NCBI GenBank assembly: GCA_043228905.1
Contig: JBHGNT010000018.1
Location: forward strand, 10,416,001-10,480,000
Direction: 5' to 3'
Length of the DNA stretch: 64,000 nt
Origin: Azolla caroliniana
Lineage: Eukaryota; Polypodiophyta
The first letter of the stretch is position 1, and each line of letters begins with the position of its first letter. Made by a program: the position numbers and the translations under genes. This document shows, in pieces, positions 44,874-56,559 of the stretch. Below the pieces are notes generated by a model. The model made no database searches. It saw only the letters and a list, made by a program, of their open reading frames with translations, and was not told where the DNA came from.

Positions 44874-47325
44874 GGGTCGGATCGGATGGCCCGCGTGGAT
44901 ACAAAGTACAAGACTGTGGACCGGAAGGTGAGGCTAGTCGAGGCACCCTTGCCGGAGGGCAGCGAGGAGCGGATAAAAGGGGTTGCGTCGGACCCGAGTA
45001 TACGGAATCCGGCTGGCATAGGGCACCGGTTCACCGACAAAACGCTACGGGAGCTCAAGGCTGGTGAGGGTGGCTTTCTACTGCCGGCGGAGGAGAACAG
45101 GTTTTGGAGAATGCTCGGAAGGCATGGGAAAGCCTTTGCGTTCTCGCCGGAGGAGATCGGGTGCGTGGACCCGACGATCGTCGAACCGATGGTGATCTTC
45201 ACGGTACCGCATGTACCGTGGAATCTCAAACCGATTCCAGTGCCGAGAGCTCACATCCCGAAGTTGATGGAGCTTCTGAAGCAAAAGGTGGAGATGGGTA
45301 TCCTCGATCCGTCGAGTGCCCCGTATTCGAATCGGTTGTTTACGGTGCCGAAGAAGAACGGCACGCTACGCTTCATTCAGGACCTGCAACCAGTCAACAA
45401 GGTGACCATCCGTAACGTAGGAATCAGACCGACCATAGATGAGTTCGCAGAGGCCTTCGCCGGAAGGTCGATTTACTCTGTCGTTGATCTGTACTCGGGG
45501 TACGATCAGTTCCAACTAGCCGTGGAGAGCAGAGACATTACGATGATGCAGACCCCTCTCGACCTAGTGCGGATGTGTACCCTACCACAAGGAGGAACGA
45601 ACTCAGTGGCTCACATGGTGAACGCGATGAACAAAGTGCTCAGGGATTGTATCCCGAACATCACCATGCCATTCTTAGACAACATCCTGATCAGGGGATG
45701 CCCGGTGGAGGAAAAGGACGAGGCAATCAGACCGGACGGTGCGCATTCTACCACATCTGGATCCCGCACTACACACATGTCGTGGAACCCCTCTACGGAC
45801 TATTGAAAAAGGGGTGTAGCTTTGAGTGGAGGACGGAGCACATGGAGTCGGTACGGAGACTAAAGGGGGCAATTACGGTAGCACCGGCTCTCCGTAAAGC
45901 GGTTTACGGCAAGTATGTTCCCATTTGTTTGATGGTGGACACCAGCCTGACCAGGATCGGGTGGGTAATCAGTCAGGAGGACAAGGACGGTGTACGATTC
46001 CCGATCCAGTTCGGGGCGAAGGTATTGAGCGAGCGGCAGCGAGGATACGCCCAAGTTAAGCGCGAGCTTTGGGGTGTCGTTTCAGTAGTCAAGGCCGACA
46101 AGGACTATCTGATTGGGACGGAGGTGATCATCGAGACGGACTGCCTGCCGATACTCGGCATGGTTTCTGGATGCGTGACGTCAGACCTAGCAATGCTCCG
46201 GTGGATAGCGTACATTAAGTCCCTGATCCCAGAGATACAGCACATCTCCGGAAAGGATAACGCCATGGCCGACATGCTCTCGAGAGCAAGGTTCAACGAC
46301 AAAGACGGCATGGTTTCGGATGACGAAGAAGTCGGCGAGGACTTCTTCGGGTCCGCTAACGTAGCGACGAGGGAAAGGGACACTCCGGCCCTTAACGAAT
46401 TTGACGAAAGCAGGTACGACGGGGAGTGGCTCCAAATAGGGAGGTTCCTACGGACGATGACGCCAGACGCAGCATGGACGAGAGAAAAGGCGAGCCGGGT
46501 ACGGAAGAAGGCGTACCGATTCTTCCTGCGGGACAAGTGCATATGGAGGCACCCAAAGAAGAGAAACGACATCCCGCTCCGAGTAGTGACAAAGAAAGAA
46601 GAACATGAGGAACTACTGGTGGTGTTTCACGAGAGTCCCTGGGCCAGGCACCGCGGAACGTGGGCCACATTCGAGAAGCTGAAGGAGATGTACTGGTGGC
46701 CGGGGCTGAGTGCATCGGTTTGTAACGACTTGCGAAAGCTGTCAAATGCACTCCATAGTCCGACACCGAGACGAGCTACACCCGACCTACCCGCTTACGG
46801 TCCATTTCAAGTGGATGGTGAACTTGGTGGCGATGCCGATGGGAGTAGGACAGATGCGGTACCTGGTGCTTGCACCGGAAGACTTAACGAACCAGGTGGA
46901 AGGCCGTGCACTGCAGAGCAAGACAACCGCAGCGGTATGCTGGTTCCTGATCGAAGAAGTAGTGTGTCGGTACGGGTGTGTCAGGAGGATCCTGGCGGAC
47001 CGGGGAGAGCTGGATGCGCGGGAGGCTGAGGAGGTGTTCGACTGGCTAGGCGTCAAACTCTCCCTCACTACGGCATACAATCTGGAGGTGAACGGAAAGG
47101 TAGAACGTGGGCAAGGGCTGATCGTAAAGGCGTTGGTGCGTGCATGCGGAGGGCAAGTCGGGAATTGGCCGCGACTCCTTCCTTACGCACTATGGGCAGA
47201 CCGAACTACGCATAGTTCGGTGACAGGGTTTATGCTGACAGAGCTAATGTATGGACAGAAGCCGATCATGCCGGTGGAACGGACGGTTTCTTCATGGGCG
47301 GCGGTAGATTGGAAGGACGAAATGA
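44874..47325 (+). pseudogene. R1 pol: RT, RNase H, integrase
   Basis: RT: FTVPHVPWNLKPIPVPRAH, YSNRLFTVPKKNGTLRFIQD, YSVVDLYSGYDQFQLAV, then MPFLDNILIRGCPVEEKDE, where the catalytic pair is D-N instead of D-D. A deletion near 45730 removes the thumb and shifts frame to GRCAFYHIWIPHYTHV. RNase H: CLMVDTSLTRIGWVISQED, IETDCLPILGMV, SGKDNAMADMLSRA. Integrase zinc region: HESPWARHRGTW, then after a frameshift near 46710 CESCQMHS; core residues in APEDLTNQVEG, LADRGELDA and NGKVERGQG. The sequence ends abruptly after WKDEMS. Confidence 0.85.
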
Positions 47326-47623
47326 GCCTCAATGGTGGCCTATCGGCGGGATATGGTGAAGGGATACACACCCACACTCCTCGCACGTCCACAGTTCTCA
47401 AACAACCCGAAGGACCGCCAGTCAATGTCCACGAAGCCCACTTCGAGAGCGACGACACTAGTTTCACCCTATAGGTACAAAGTGTTGCGACGAGAACGGA
47501 GAGACAATCTCGTGCTTCAATGTCACCACCCTAGGTCCCCGGTGAAAAGACGTAGACGTAGAGGACGAAGAACGGGTACAACGAGTCACACGTCCAGGTG
47601 ACGTCACGACCACTCAAGAGGCG
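47326..47623 (+). other. Junction between R1 and G3, no clear gene
   Basis: R1 integrase homology stops near 47325. The following bases carry short frames (PPVNVHEAHFESDDTSFTL to 47474; RRRRRGRRTG near 47570) with no recognisable domain. They are probably the eroded 5' side of G3 pol. Confidence 0.5.
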
Positions 47624-50520
47624 GTGACGGAAGCGGACTTCCCAGAGCATTTCAAACTCTATGAACAAGGGAGTACGGCAGTGGCTTGTAAGAGACCGCA
47701 ACGCAACCCCCAAGGCCTAGGAGAAGTCTACGATGGACCAGCAAGGGTGAAAGAAATCAACCTTGGGAAAGGGGCAGACTCTAAACCAGTGTTCATAGCT
47801 ACAGATCTCCAACCGGACGAGGAGGCTTCCTTGATCACTCTCCTCACGGAATTTAGCGACGTGTTTGCATGGTCGTACGTCGACATGAAGGGAGTCCCAG
47901 CTGAGGTCGTCACACATAGTATCCCCATGCGAGCCGACGCCCGCCCAATTGGCAAAGGCCACGTCCAATGAATCCTAACTACGCCCAACAAGTGAAAGCC
48001 GAAATCAACAAAATGTTAGCTGCAGGCATTATCTACCCAATCGAACAAACTACTGGGGTCTCCCCAATTGTGGTCATCCCAAAGAAAAACGGTCAGATCC
48101 GCATATGTGTAGACTACGGCCAAGTTAACGAAGCCACTATCAAGGACAATTACCCGGTACCCTACATCGAACATTTACTCGAAAGAACCGCGGGAGCGGA
48201 AGCGTATAGCTTCATCGACGGGTTCTCCGGGTACAACCAAATCTCGGTGGTCCCTGAGGATCAACACAAGACCGCTTTCGCCACGGAATTTGGTACATTC
48301 GCGTATAAACATATGCCTTTCGGACTCACGAGCGCCTTGAGCACCTACCAAAGAGCAGCAGACCATATCTTTGCCGCAAGGTTACGCCAAGGGGTGGAGT
48401 CTTATGTTGACGACTTATGTTGCAATTCTAAATGGCATGACCACTTGGGGCTACTCCGTTTGAAGTTCGTAAAATGCAGAACCTATCAACTCTCTCTCAA
48501 CCCGCTCAAGTGTCAGTTCTGGGTCAAGCACAGAATAATATTAGAACACGTCGTGTCCCGCCACGGGATCTCGACCGAAGAGGCAAAAGTAAAACTCATC
48601 CTCGACATGCCACCCCCCACAAACGAGAAACAACTACAAGGGTTCATGGGATACGCGGGTTACTATAGACGCTTCATTAAGATGTTCGCGGACAAGGCTA
48701 GACCAATCTACTCCCTATTAAAGCAGTTCGTATGGACAGAGGAATGCACACACTCCTTCAAACTCTTGAAAGAGTGCCTAACTAAGGCTCCCATCCTCCG
48801 GCCTCCCGACTGGACCAAAGAATTCCACGTGCACACCGACGCTTCCGCCTTCGCGATTGGTGCAGTGCTAGCCCAACCCGGTGAAGGGGCACTCGACCTA
48901 CCGGTCACCTTCGCTAGTCGCCAGCTAAATGCCACGGAACGAAATTACTCCACGACAGAACGGGAGGCTTTGGCCATGGTCTACAGCATAAAGAAATTCC
49001 GCCAATACCTGTTGGCGTCCCGGTTCTCGTTTTTTGTAGACCATCAGGCCCTACTCTACTTAGTAAACAAAACTCATGTCACTGGACACATCTCACGATG
49101 GATTGTAACGTTACTCGAATTCGACTTCAAGGTAGTAGTGAGAAAAGGGAAAGACCATGTACTCGCCGATCATTTCTCCCGGATTCCCAACGGAGAAGAA
49201 GCCATTGGGGTCGATGATGAAACACCAGATGCAGCATTATTTGCGATCGATACCGTACCAGCATGGGCATTAGACATAGTTCGCGTCCTAACCGAAGGAG
49301 CGTCCTTCCTAAAACAACTACCACGAACAAACGCACGCGCCTTGCTAAAGAAATGTGGCCCCTTCACGATGCTCCGAGGCAATCTGTACCGTCGGGGTAA
49401 TGACGATCTACTTCGGAGGTGTATAACAGACCATGATGTCGTCACCACCCTTGAACAAGCTCATTGCGGGGGCGGAAGTGGTCATTTCAATCACGAGACC
49501 ACTGCGCGCAAGATCCTTCAGTCCGGCCTATGGTGGCCAACACTCTTCAAAGACACATACGCGTACGTACGTCACTATGACGAGTGCCAACGTTTCAAAC
49601 ACCCGCTAATAGCGGATTTTAATACGTTAAACTCGGTGGTCGCATGGCAACCATTCGAGAAATGGGGTATCGACTTTATCGGCCCAATCAGCCCAGCTTC
49701 CAACCTCAACCGATACATAATAACCGCCACCGCCTATGCCACCAAGTGGGTTGAAGCGAAAGCTTGCGTTAACGCCGACGCGCGTAGTACTGCCAAATTC
49801 CTATATGAAAATGTCATCGTACGGTTTGGATGTCCGCTCAAAATCATTAGTGACCAAGGCTCACATTTCCTGAACGAGGTGATAGCACATTTATTAGGTG
49901 AGTTTATGGTGACACACCGCAAAAGTTCTCCTTATTACCCTCGATGCAAAGGACAAGCGGAAAGCACGAATAAGGTGCTATGTGCAGTACTCACAAAGAT
50001 AGTCGCTGCCTCCCAATCTGATTGGAGCACCAAACTCCAAGCAACATTATGGGCTTTCCGTACTTCCTACAAAGTCGCAACTCACCACACACCATTCAAA
50101 CTAGTGTACGGGCAAGAAGCAGTATTACCCATCGAGTTCCTTGTCCCCAGCCTCATGATCGCCGTACAGGAACGATGGGAAGGGGACCCCCTCCCGTCAC
50201 GCCTAGAGAACCTGAACGACTAACAGAAACTCGCCTTCTTGCATTCCAGGCACTCTTGGCAGAGAAAGCCAATAGAAAGGTGTGGCACGACAATAAAGTC
50301 AAGAACAAAGACCTCGCAGAAGGCGACATGGCCCTCAAATTCTCCTCTCAACGACACAAGAAGAAATTGAAGCTACGGGGCGAAGGCCCGTATGTGGTTT
50401 CGGAGGTTACCAAGACAAGAGCATGTCGCCTACGCACGATCGAAGGTTTTGACATCCCCGGGTTCATTAATGGGAGCAAGCTCAAACGTTACTATGGACC
50501 CCTCACACTCGAGGCTCTAC
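47624..50520 (+). pseudogene. Ty3 element G3 pol: RT, RNase H, integrase
   Basis: Pre-RT segment (SDVFAWSYVDMKGVPAEVV), then a one-base loss near 47957 before RPMNPNYAQQVKAEI; the methionine at 47968 is internal, not a start. RT: GVSPIVVIPKKNGQIRICVD, FSGYNQISVVPED, MPFGLTSALSTYQR, SYVDDLCCN (YVDD at 48403-48414). RNase H: HVHTDASAFAIGAVLAQPGE, STTEREALAMVYS, VDHQALLYL. Integrase: HFNHETTARKI, then YDECQRFK, where the first zinc cysteine is tyrosine; core WGIDFIGPIS, IISDQGSHF, KGQAESTNK. Another one-base loss near 50215 shifts the frame before ERLTETRLLAFQALLAEKAN and the GPY/F-type end (GEGPYVV, near 50380). Confidence 0.9.
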
Positions 50521-51083
50521 TCACGGCTCGGCAACGAGAGGTAGAGGCCAAACTTAAAGCCTCCGAAGGCCGAATGGCCCGGCTCGAAACCGACCTGCGC
50601 AACACGCAAGCGAAATTGAAGCGACAGGGACACGCCCATCCGACAGCCATGGTTCGGGCGGCCAACTCTAATGATGGGACAATACAACTACAATGTCGTG
50701 TCGACGACATGCCTTTGACGGCGGTAATCGACACAGGAGCATCGCTAACCCCTTTCTCCTTTGAAACATGGAGACCTCTAGGTTGCCCAAACCTCGAAGT
50801 GTGCAACGACAACTTCCGTGGCTTCGATGGGTCTACGTCATGTTGCCTGGGAATCTTCGGGTGTAACATCAAGACAGAATACAACGTGCACTTAATCCAA
50901 GTTCGGGTACTCCCACCCGGAGTGATGCACACACAATGCCTCCTCGGTTTAGATTGGTGTCGCATAAGCGAATGTCTCCTATCACCCAGCAAACACATCG
51001 TCTCTTTTCAAACAGGAGGTGGACTGAAGTCCGAGGACCTCCTCGCAAACAACACTCGAATCACATCCCGTTGTCCTCGCTGA
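50521..51083 (+). pseudogene. G3: coiled coil and retropepsin-like domain C-terminal to integrase
   Basis: In the same frame as the integrase GPY/F module the protein continues through LKRYYGPLTLEALLTARQRE and a heptad-rich helix (VEAKLKASEGRMARLETDL) to a retropepsin-like domain: CRVDDMPLTAVIDTGASLT (catalytic DTGA near 50730), CCLGIFGCNIKTEYNVHLI, then HTQCLLGLDWCRISECLL, which matches the LLG-x-D/P-W hydrophobic-glycine end of aspartic proteases. The stop is at 51083. Ty3 elements normally place protease before RT. The frame is open for about 860 bases from the last frameshift, so fusion is seen directly. Listed as pseudogene because the same pol has frameshifts upstream. Confidence 0.7.
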
Positions 51084-51112
51084 CCCCCAAAGCGTTGAGC
51101 TACCCAAACAAG

Positions 51113-51840
51113 CAACACACCGACACCCACCGGCCGCCCATCGCCAACGCGACACTAACAATAGAACACAGACACCCAAACTACGAGAATGGGTGAACGT
51201 CCACGCTGTGTTCGCTGAAGGCCCACGCTACGGAGAGCGTGCGGTATGGCGAGTCAGGAAAATACTCACAACCGCACAAGGGTGGCACAATGGCGCCACT
51301 AGCTTCTGGGTCCCGAAACGAAGCCGACTCCCCAGTCTCAATCATACCACGCCTGCAGGGGACATTGATGAACCCCAAGACGTGGAGTCGCTCAACCAAA
51401 CCGAACGCCAACACCCACTGGCCACCCAAGACCAACGCGACGTTGACGTCAGAACACGGACACCCAAACCACAGGAATGGGTGAATGTTCACGTTGTTTT
51501 TGCGGACGGGCAACGTTGTGGAGAATCCGCCATTTGGCGAGTCAAAAAGACACTCACAACAGCACAAGGTTGGTACAAAGGCGCCACTAGCTTTTGGGTC
51601 CCGAAACGAAGCCGACTCCCCAGTCGCGATCATACCACACCTGTAGTGGACACCCGAAAAGCACACACATTAGCCCGGTATCCCGCCCAGGCTAAAGCCA
51701 CAGGAAGCGACAAGCCTAAACAACTGAGAGACCAAACACCCCGTAGGAAGGTTTCACAAATCCTCCCCACCCCCTTAACAAACATGCCGCAGGTTTGGAT
51801 CCTTAAAAGTCACAAATCCGGAACCTCACACGATACCTGA
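51113..51840 (+). CDS. Unknown ORF with a duplicated domain, downstream of G3 pol
   Basis: An open frame to 51840 encodes two copies of a block: VFAEGPRYGERAVWRVRK, LTTAQGWHNGATSFWVPKR, SRLPSLNHTTP, repeated as VFADGQRCGESAIWRVKK and LTTAQGWYKGATSFWVPKR. The DNA period is about 288 bp (GAATGGGTGAA at 51187 and 51475). I do not recognise the domain; conserved Trp and PKRSRLPS are its marks. Upstream of 51193 the first copy is broken by a stop. It may be an accessory ORF of G3 or part of its 3' region. Confidence 0.45.
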
Positions 51841-51960
51841 GTGACACTCCCTCCACAGTCGCATCCTCAAGGTTCCTCAAAAGCCCTTAATTTACCCAAT
51901 CACCTACCACGTTTCCCGGAGACCCCCGTTTAGACCGCCCTCACCATCGGTATCCGAATC
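51841..51960. other. Short spacer, nothing recognised
   Basis: Mixed-composition sequence after the duplicated-domain ORF. No tract or LTR edge can be fixed. Confidence 0.4.
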
Positions 51961-52191
51961 CTTTTTTATTTTTTATTTTTTATTTTATTTTATTTTATTT
52001 TCTGTTTTATTTTTTATTTTCTATTATTTTTGTTGTTTGTTAATTTTATTTATTTCTTTTATCTATTTAGTTATTTTTATTTTTTTAATTTATTAATTTA
52101 TTTTTATTTTTTATTTATTTTTATTTATTTTTATTTATATTTAATTTAAATTTATTTTTTATTTTTTATTTTATTTAATTTTATTTATTTT

Positions 52192-52222
<31 letters not shown>

Positions 52223-52275
52223 TTTTTTTTATTTTTTTTATTTTTTATTTTTTTTTAATTTTTTAAATTTTTGCT
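51961..52275. repeat. (TTTTA)n / (TTTA)n low-complexity tract
   Basis: About 315 bp almost entirely of T and A, built from TTTTATT and TTTA units. No gene. Confidence 0.95.
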
Positions 52276-52955
52276 TTTTCTTTTTTTTCGTTTTTCTCCT
52301 TTTTCTTCTTCTCCTTCTTTTTTCTCCTTCTTTGCTCTACCTCCCCTCCCTCCTTTTTTTTCACTCTCCTCTTTCTGCTTATCCCCTCCCTTCTCACTCC
52401 ACGCTTCCACGCTCTGCAGCAGTCTTCCCCCCCTCCCCGCTCACACTATTCCTCCCCTTGCCCCACCCCAATCTCTGTTTGTGGCTTTCTCCCACCCTCA
52501 GCAGCCCCGCCCCTCCTCCACCGGTTGCCTGCTCTGGTCGCTGCCTCGCCTCCCCCACACCTTGCTTTCCCACGCCTCGGGTAGGCCCTCCCTCCCCCCC
52601 CCCCCTCTCTCTCGTTTTGACACACCACACTGCACTCCCCTTGTACCTACCCTTCGTTCCTCTGCGGGGGCCATGGCCGCCGCCACGACGCTGTCCTCCT
52701 CCCCTTGTCACCGCCACACTACGGGCCTCCCAGCTGTGGCGGCCATCGCCGACACACTATGTCTACACTCCTCCCGTGGCGGCCATCGCCACTGCCCCAT
52801 CGCCGCCGCCCCTCCTCGTGGCGCTACCCGTCCACGCTGCCCCACCGTTCCGACGTTTTTTCTCTCTTTCTCTTCTTTCTTTTGTTCCCCCCGAGGTGGC
52901 TGCGACAGCCGCCTCGTCGTTTCACCCTCCCCACGTCATTGGCCATTTCCAGCCC
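52276..52955. other. Pyrimidine-rich region, no gene accepted
   Basis: Long C/T-rich stretches leave frames open on both strands. The predicted products are Pro/Ser/Arg-rich with no motif, typical of composition-driven ORFs. Together with the flanking tracts this could be part of a long LTR or a 5' leader. Confidence 0.6.
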
Positions 52956-52959
52956 ACTC

Positions 52960-53430
52960 CCCCGCGTGGTTCGAAGGACCCAACCCCTCGAACCACCTGT
53001 TGTTCGAGGAGCCCAACCCCTCGAACTCCCCGTTGTCCGAGGGGTCCAACCCCTCGAACTACACAGCGTTCGAGGGGCCCAACCTCTCAAACTACACAAC
53101 GTTTGAGGGGCCCAACCCCTCGAACTCCCCGTTGTCCGAGGGGTCCAACCCCTCGAGCTACACAACGTTCGAGGGGTCCAACCCCTCGAACTACACAGCG
53201 TTCGAGGGGCCCAACCTCTCGAACTACACAGTGTTCGAGGGGCCCAACCCCTCGAACTCCCCGTTGTCCGAAGGGTCCAACCCCTCGAACTACACAACGT
53301 TCGAGGGGCCCAACCTCTCGAACTACACAGCGTTCGAGGAGTCCAACCCCTCGAACACTGTGCGCAGTGTTCGAGGGGCCCAACTCCTCGAACCACGCGT
53401 TGTTCGAGGAGCCCAACTCCTAGACCACGT
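52960..53430. repeat. 33-bp minisatellite
   Basis: About 13 units of GTTCGAGGGGCCCAACCCCT plus 13 bases (CGAACTACACARC type); a subset reads TCCCCGTTGTCCGAGGGG. Each unit contains TTCGAGGGG and its complement CCCCTCGAA and can form a hairpin. In the plus frame a unit would encode 11 residues of the type FEGPNPSNYTA. Confidence 0.92.
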
Positions 53431-53708
53431 AACCCTTCGTTGTAACGTTATCGCGAAATTAGGACCCAAAATAAATAAATAAATAAATAAAAATAAAATA
53501 AAATAAAATAAAATAAAATAACAGAGGTGGGGGGGAATTTATGGAAACTACTCGAACTCGCTGCTTCGTCACCACATTTACCCGAGTTACTCCGTAGTTA
53601 GGACTCCACGTCCCGCTCCCAGCCGGGGAATCTATTGAAACTACCCATACTTGCTGATTCATCACCACAGTTACCTATACTAATATTTTTCCTCGCAGGT
53701 TGCCAACG
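53431..53708. repeat. AT microsatellites and a short direct repeat before the gag-like ORF
   Basis: (AAAT)n and (AAAAT)n at 53470-53520, then a 42-bp block repeated about 95 bp apart (GAAACTACTCGAACTCGCTG near 53541; GAAACTACCCATACTTGCTG near 53636). No primer site of known type is visible. Confidence 0.7.
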
Positions 53709-56540
53709 ATGACGCCTCCCCAATTTATCAAACTCCTCCACGCATACTACCCCGACGCAGGGTGCAGTTCCTTAGTCATTCCAGCGGTGTTCAACAATAC
53801 CCGATGTACTTACCGGGTTCCCACGGCCGCCACGCAGCTCAAGTACCTCGAACCCGACATGTTCGCCACGCTCTCACGACTTGGCCTCAAGTTCTTCCTC
53901 GGGATCGGGCCGTGGGGCGTCCTACCCGAACTGGTCAACCATTTCCTCATCGGGTACAACCCCAATACGGGCCATGTCAATATGCAGCCTTTCGTAGACT
54001 CCCCCCCCCGTCGCATTCCAGTTCACCACGGCCGACGTTTGTGCTACGTTGCATTTACCCCTCGAGGGCGCCCCCTTCCGCACCACGAGGACCCCGGGGG
54101 TTGTCCCCGGCATCATTCCTGTCACCTACGTCGAATATTCTGGACGTGAAGGGTGGCGTTACACCGAAATCCCTCTCCATCTCCATGACCATTGTAGCGC
54201 CATAGCCCAAATCGGCGACACCGCATCTACCGACGCCACCGCTCGTATCACCGGTGAGTACCTCAAGTGGGCACATGATCCACAACCAATCCAGTGGGTT
54301 CACGAGCTTGTCCGCCGGGTCCGAGAATGGCACACACGGCCCAAATCGACTATCAATTTCGCGTGGTTCCTCACCCGCTACTTGTGTGCAAAGTTCAGCA
54401 TCGGACCCCCGCCCCTCCCTTCGTACGCTACCAAGAACGCTTCCGCAAGATCACTGTCCCAGGCCAACTCGAACGCCTTCGTCTACCTGAACGCGACTTT
54501 TTACGACAAGTGCACCAAGGTGAACAGGCACGGCCACCAGCACACAAACAACCCCCGATCACCCACGTGTCAGCCGAAGCTAACCTCGACACCCCTGAGG
54601 ATATCACGAATCGTGTCAAGGAATTCCAGACACACGAGTTCACCCCCACCGAAATCCAAGCCTTGTCCACCACTTTCCACTATGTGTCACATCAGACCAC
54701 AACCACGACTCTGCGTTCCCGCAGTTGCACCACTGAGTCAATCTTACGCCACCAACGGAACCCGCCAACCCCGCCTCCACCCACCTCGCCAACCCCTCCA
54801 CCCCACGAATCCTCTCCCCCCGCTCCGGCCACAACTACCCCACCTTTCTTGTCCACCACCACCGACGACACCCCGCAACCCCGACCCCATAAACTCGCCC
54901 GCCACACCGCTCCCAACACCGAAACCCCCGACCGGCCCCCGACCGCAACCTCGGCAGTTCCTCTCCAACCCACCCTCGCCCCCGCCCAAATGACAACCCC
55001 GCTTCCACCACCCCGCCTCCCGACCTCCGTGCCCTACCCGACCTCCCTTACTGCAGTTACTACCCACCCTACCTCCTCCCTCGCCGTCCCCCCCAAACCC
55101 TTAACCGACATGGTGGCCGACCTCCTAAAGATGACTGTTGTCATGAACCGCCGCCTACTTCAAGTTCAGGCAGAAGCCCAACAGACCGCCACCAACCAAC
55201 ACGAGACGTCCACACGGAACGAGATCTTGGTCGCTGAGGTACGGAGCGCCCTCCATACCAACGCATGCCAAGCGGCCGCCCACGACCTCCTCAAGCAAGA
55301 ACTCTTGACAACGCAAACCCGACACCAACAACTCGCTGACGAATTCCAACAAGCTCGGACAACTTGGCACCACGACCAGGAACGCGTTGCGCAAACACAT
55401 GCCAAACTTTCGTCCGAGTACATCCGCCTCACCACCCAACACCAACTGACCGAGGCCCGCCTCGCAGCCGTGACGGCTGATCTCTCCGAACGGTCCGAGG
55501 CCCTGGCCACCGCCATGGCCACCACTCACCAACTCACGAGCGAGATCACCACCCTCAAGGCTGAACGAGATGCCATGATTCACCAAGTCGAAGTCGCCAA
55601 TGAACGCAATCGATGTCTCCTCACCAAACACCGCCGCCAATGCGCCGACCTCGAAAAGGACATCCTTCAACTACGCACGTCCAAAGCCGCCCTTGAACAT
55701 GCCCTCACCCCCGGTGCGACGAACCCCTCCACCGGTCAAACCCCTCTCCTTACCCCAGCTAGCTCTCCGAATATGATCCAGGCACTCTCGGTGTACGTGA
55801 CCTCGACCTCCCTGCTCTCCGAACTTTTCACTGCACCACGCACACCACGCACCCTCCTCATCCAAGCAACGTGCGTCCTTCGGTCGTTAGCCGCCACGCG
55901 TCGCGTATTCTTTGACGAAACCACACCCCCAGACCGGCAGACCTTCATCCGAGTACTCCCCGAAGACAACCACGCCCTCGCCCTCTTCATGTTATACCAG
56001 GAAGCCACCGAAGAACCCGCTCCCCCAGCCGTCGACCTCTTCCCCCAACACCTCCCCATTTTGTTCCTCGAAGGTATGGCCTACCTTCACACCGCCCTCA
56101 CCCCCGACTTGGACATCTCTGACCTGATCTATTTCACCTACCCTTCTGATGTCACGATGCAAGTCACCGAAGACCAGTTGGCCCACCTCTTCACAACACT
56201 GGTGCGCTTACACCACATCGCTGACACCCTCACCTGCACCCTGTTGGAAAACACAACGACCTCCGTACCCCCTTTCGGTTTCCTCTGGCTAGTACGCGCT
56301 TGGCAAACCACCTGGGATGTCGGGGTTCGTACTCACATATTCAGCATCGAATACGCCACGTTCAACTGGCCCACCGACCTCGAGGCTGACAACATACCGG
56401 AATTAGCCCGATACCTCGACGTTTCCCATGAGTATCAACTCATGACGTTCGATGAGGCTCGTGCTCGTGCCCTCCTACCCCCGCACCCCGCTTCTCCCCC
56501 CCCCAGAGATCGACCTGGAGGGGGACCACGACTCACTTGA
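53709..56540 (+). pseudogene. Gag-like protein with long coiled coil, two frameshifts at C runs
   Basis: ATG at 53709 (MTPPQFIKLLHAYYPDAG). A globular N-terminal part (GLKFFLGIGPWGVLPELVN, TADVCATLHLPLEGAPFRT, INFAWFLTRYLCAKF) is spread over three frames: shifts occur at the C run 54001-54010 and at 54408-54420. From about 54420 the frame is open to 56540: VRYQERFRKITVPGQLERL, a Pro/Thr-rich linker of about 170 residues, a coiled coil of about 200 residues (55090-55700), and a C-terminal domain (FLWLVRAWQTTWDVGVR). Layout and position fit the gag of a large Ty3 element, or a plant transposon protein. No knuckle is seen. Function unproven. Confidence 0.55.
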
Positions 56541-56559
56541 TGAACCCGACACCCAGCCA

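Larger units (their letters stand above)
29957..47325 (+). mobile_element. Ty3/gypsy element R1, interior, invaded twice
   Basis: This is the autonomous-type member of the R1/N group: primer site, gag, CCHC knuckle, protease, RT, RNase H and integrase in the normal Ty3 order. It is split by the TRIM-like element (30676-32545) and by Copia-C (34302-44867). The 3' end, with tract and LTR, is missing; the interior stops within the integrase C-terminal region at about 47325, where element G3 sequence begins. Confidence 0.82.

Noticed and set aside
47968-50223. The methionine at 47968 as start of a separate RT protein
   Set aside because: Pre-RT sequence upstream continues the same protein; a one-base loss near 47957 explains the apparent start.
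52271-53482. Long ORFs on both strands in the pyrimidine-rich and minisatellite region
   Set aside because: Composition and a 33-bp period explain the open frames; there is no motif and no conserved start.
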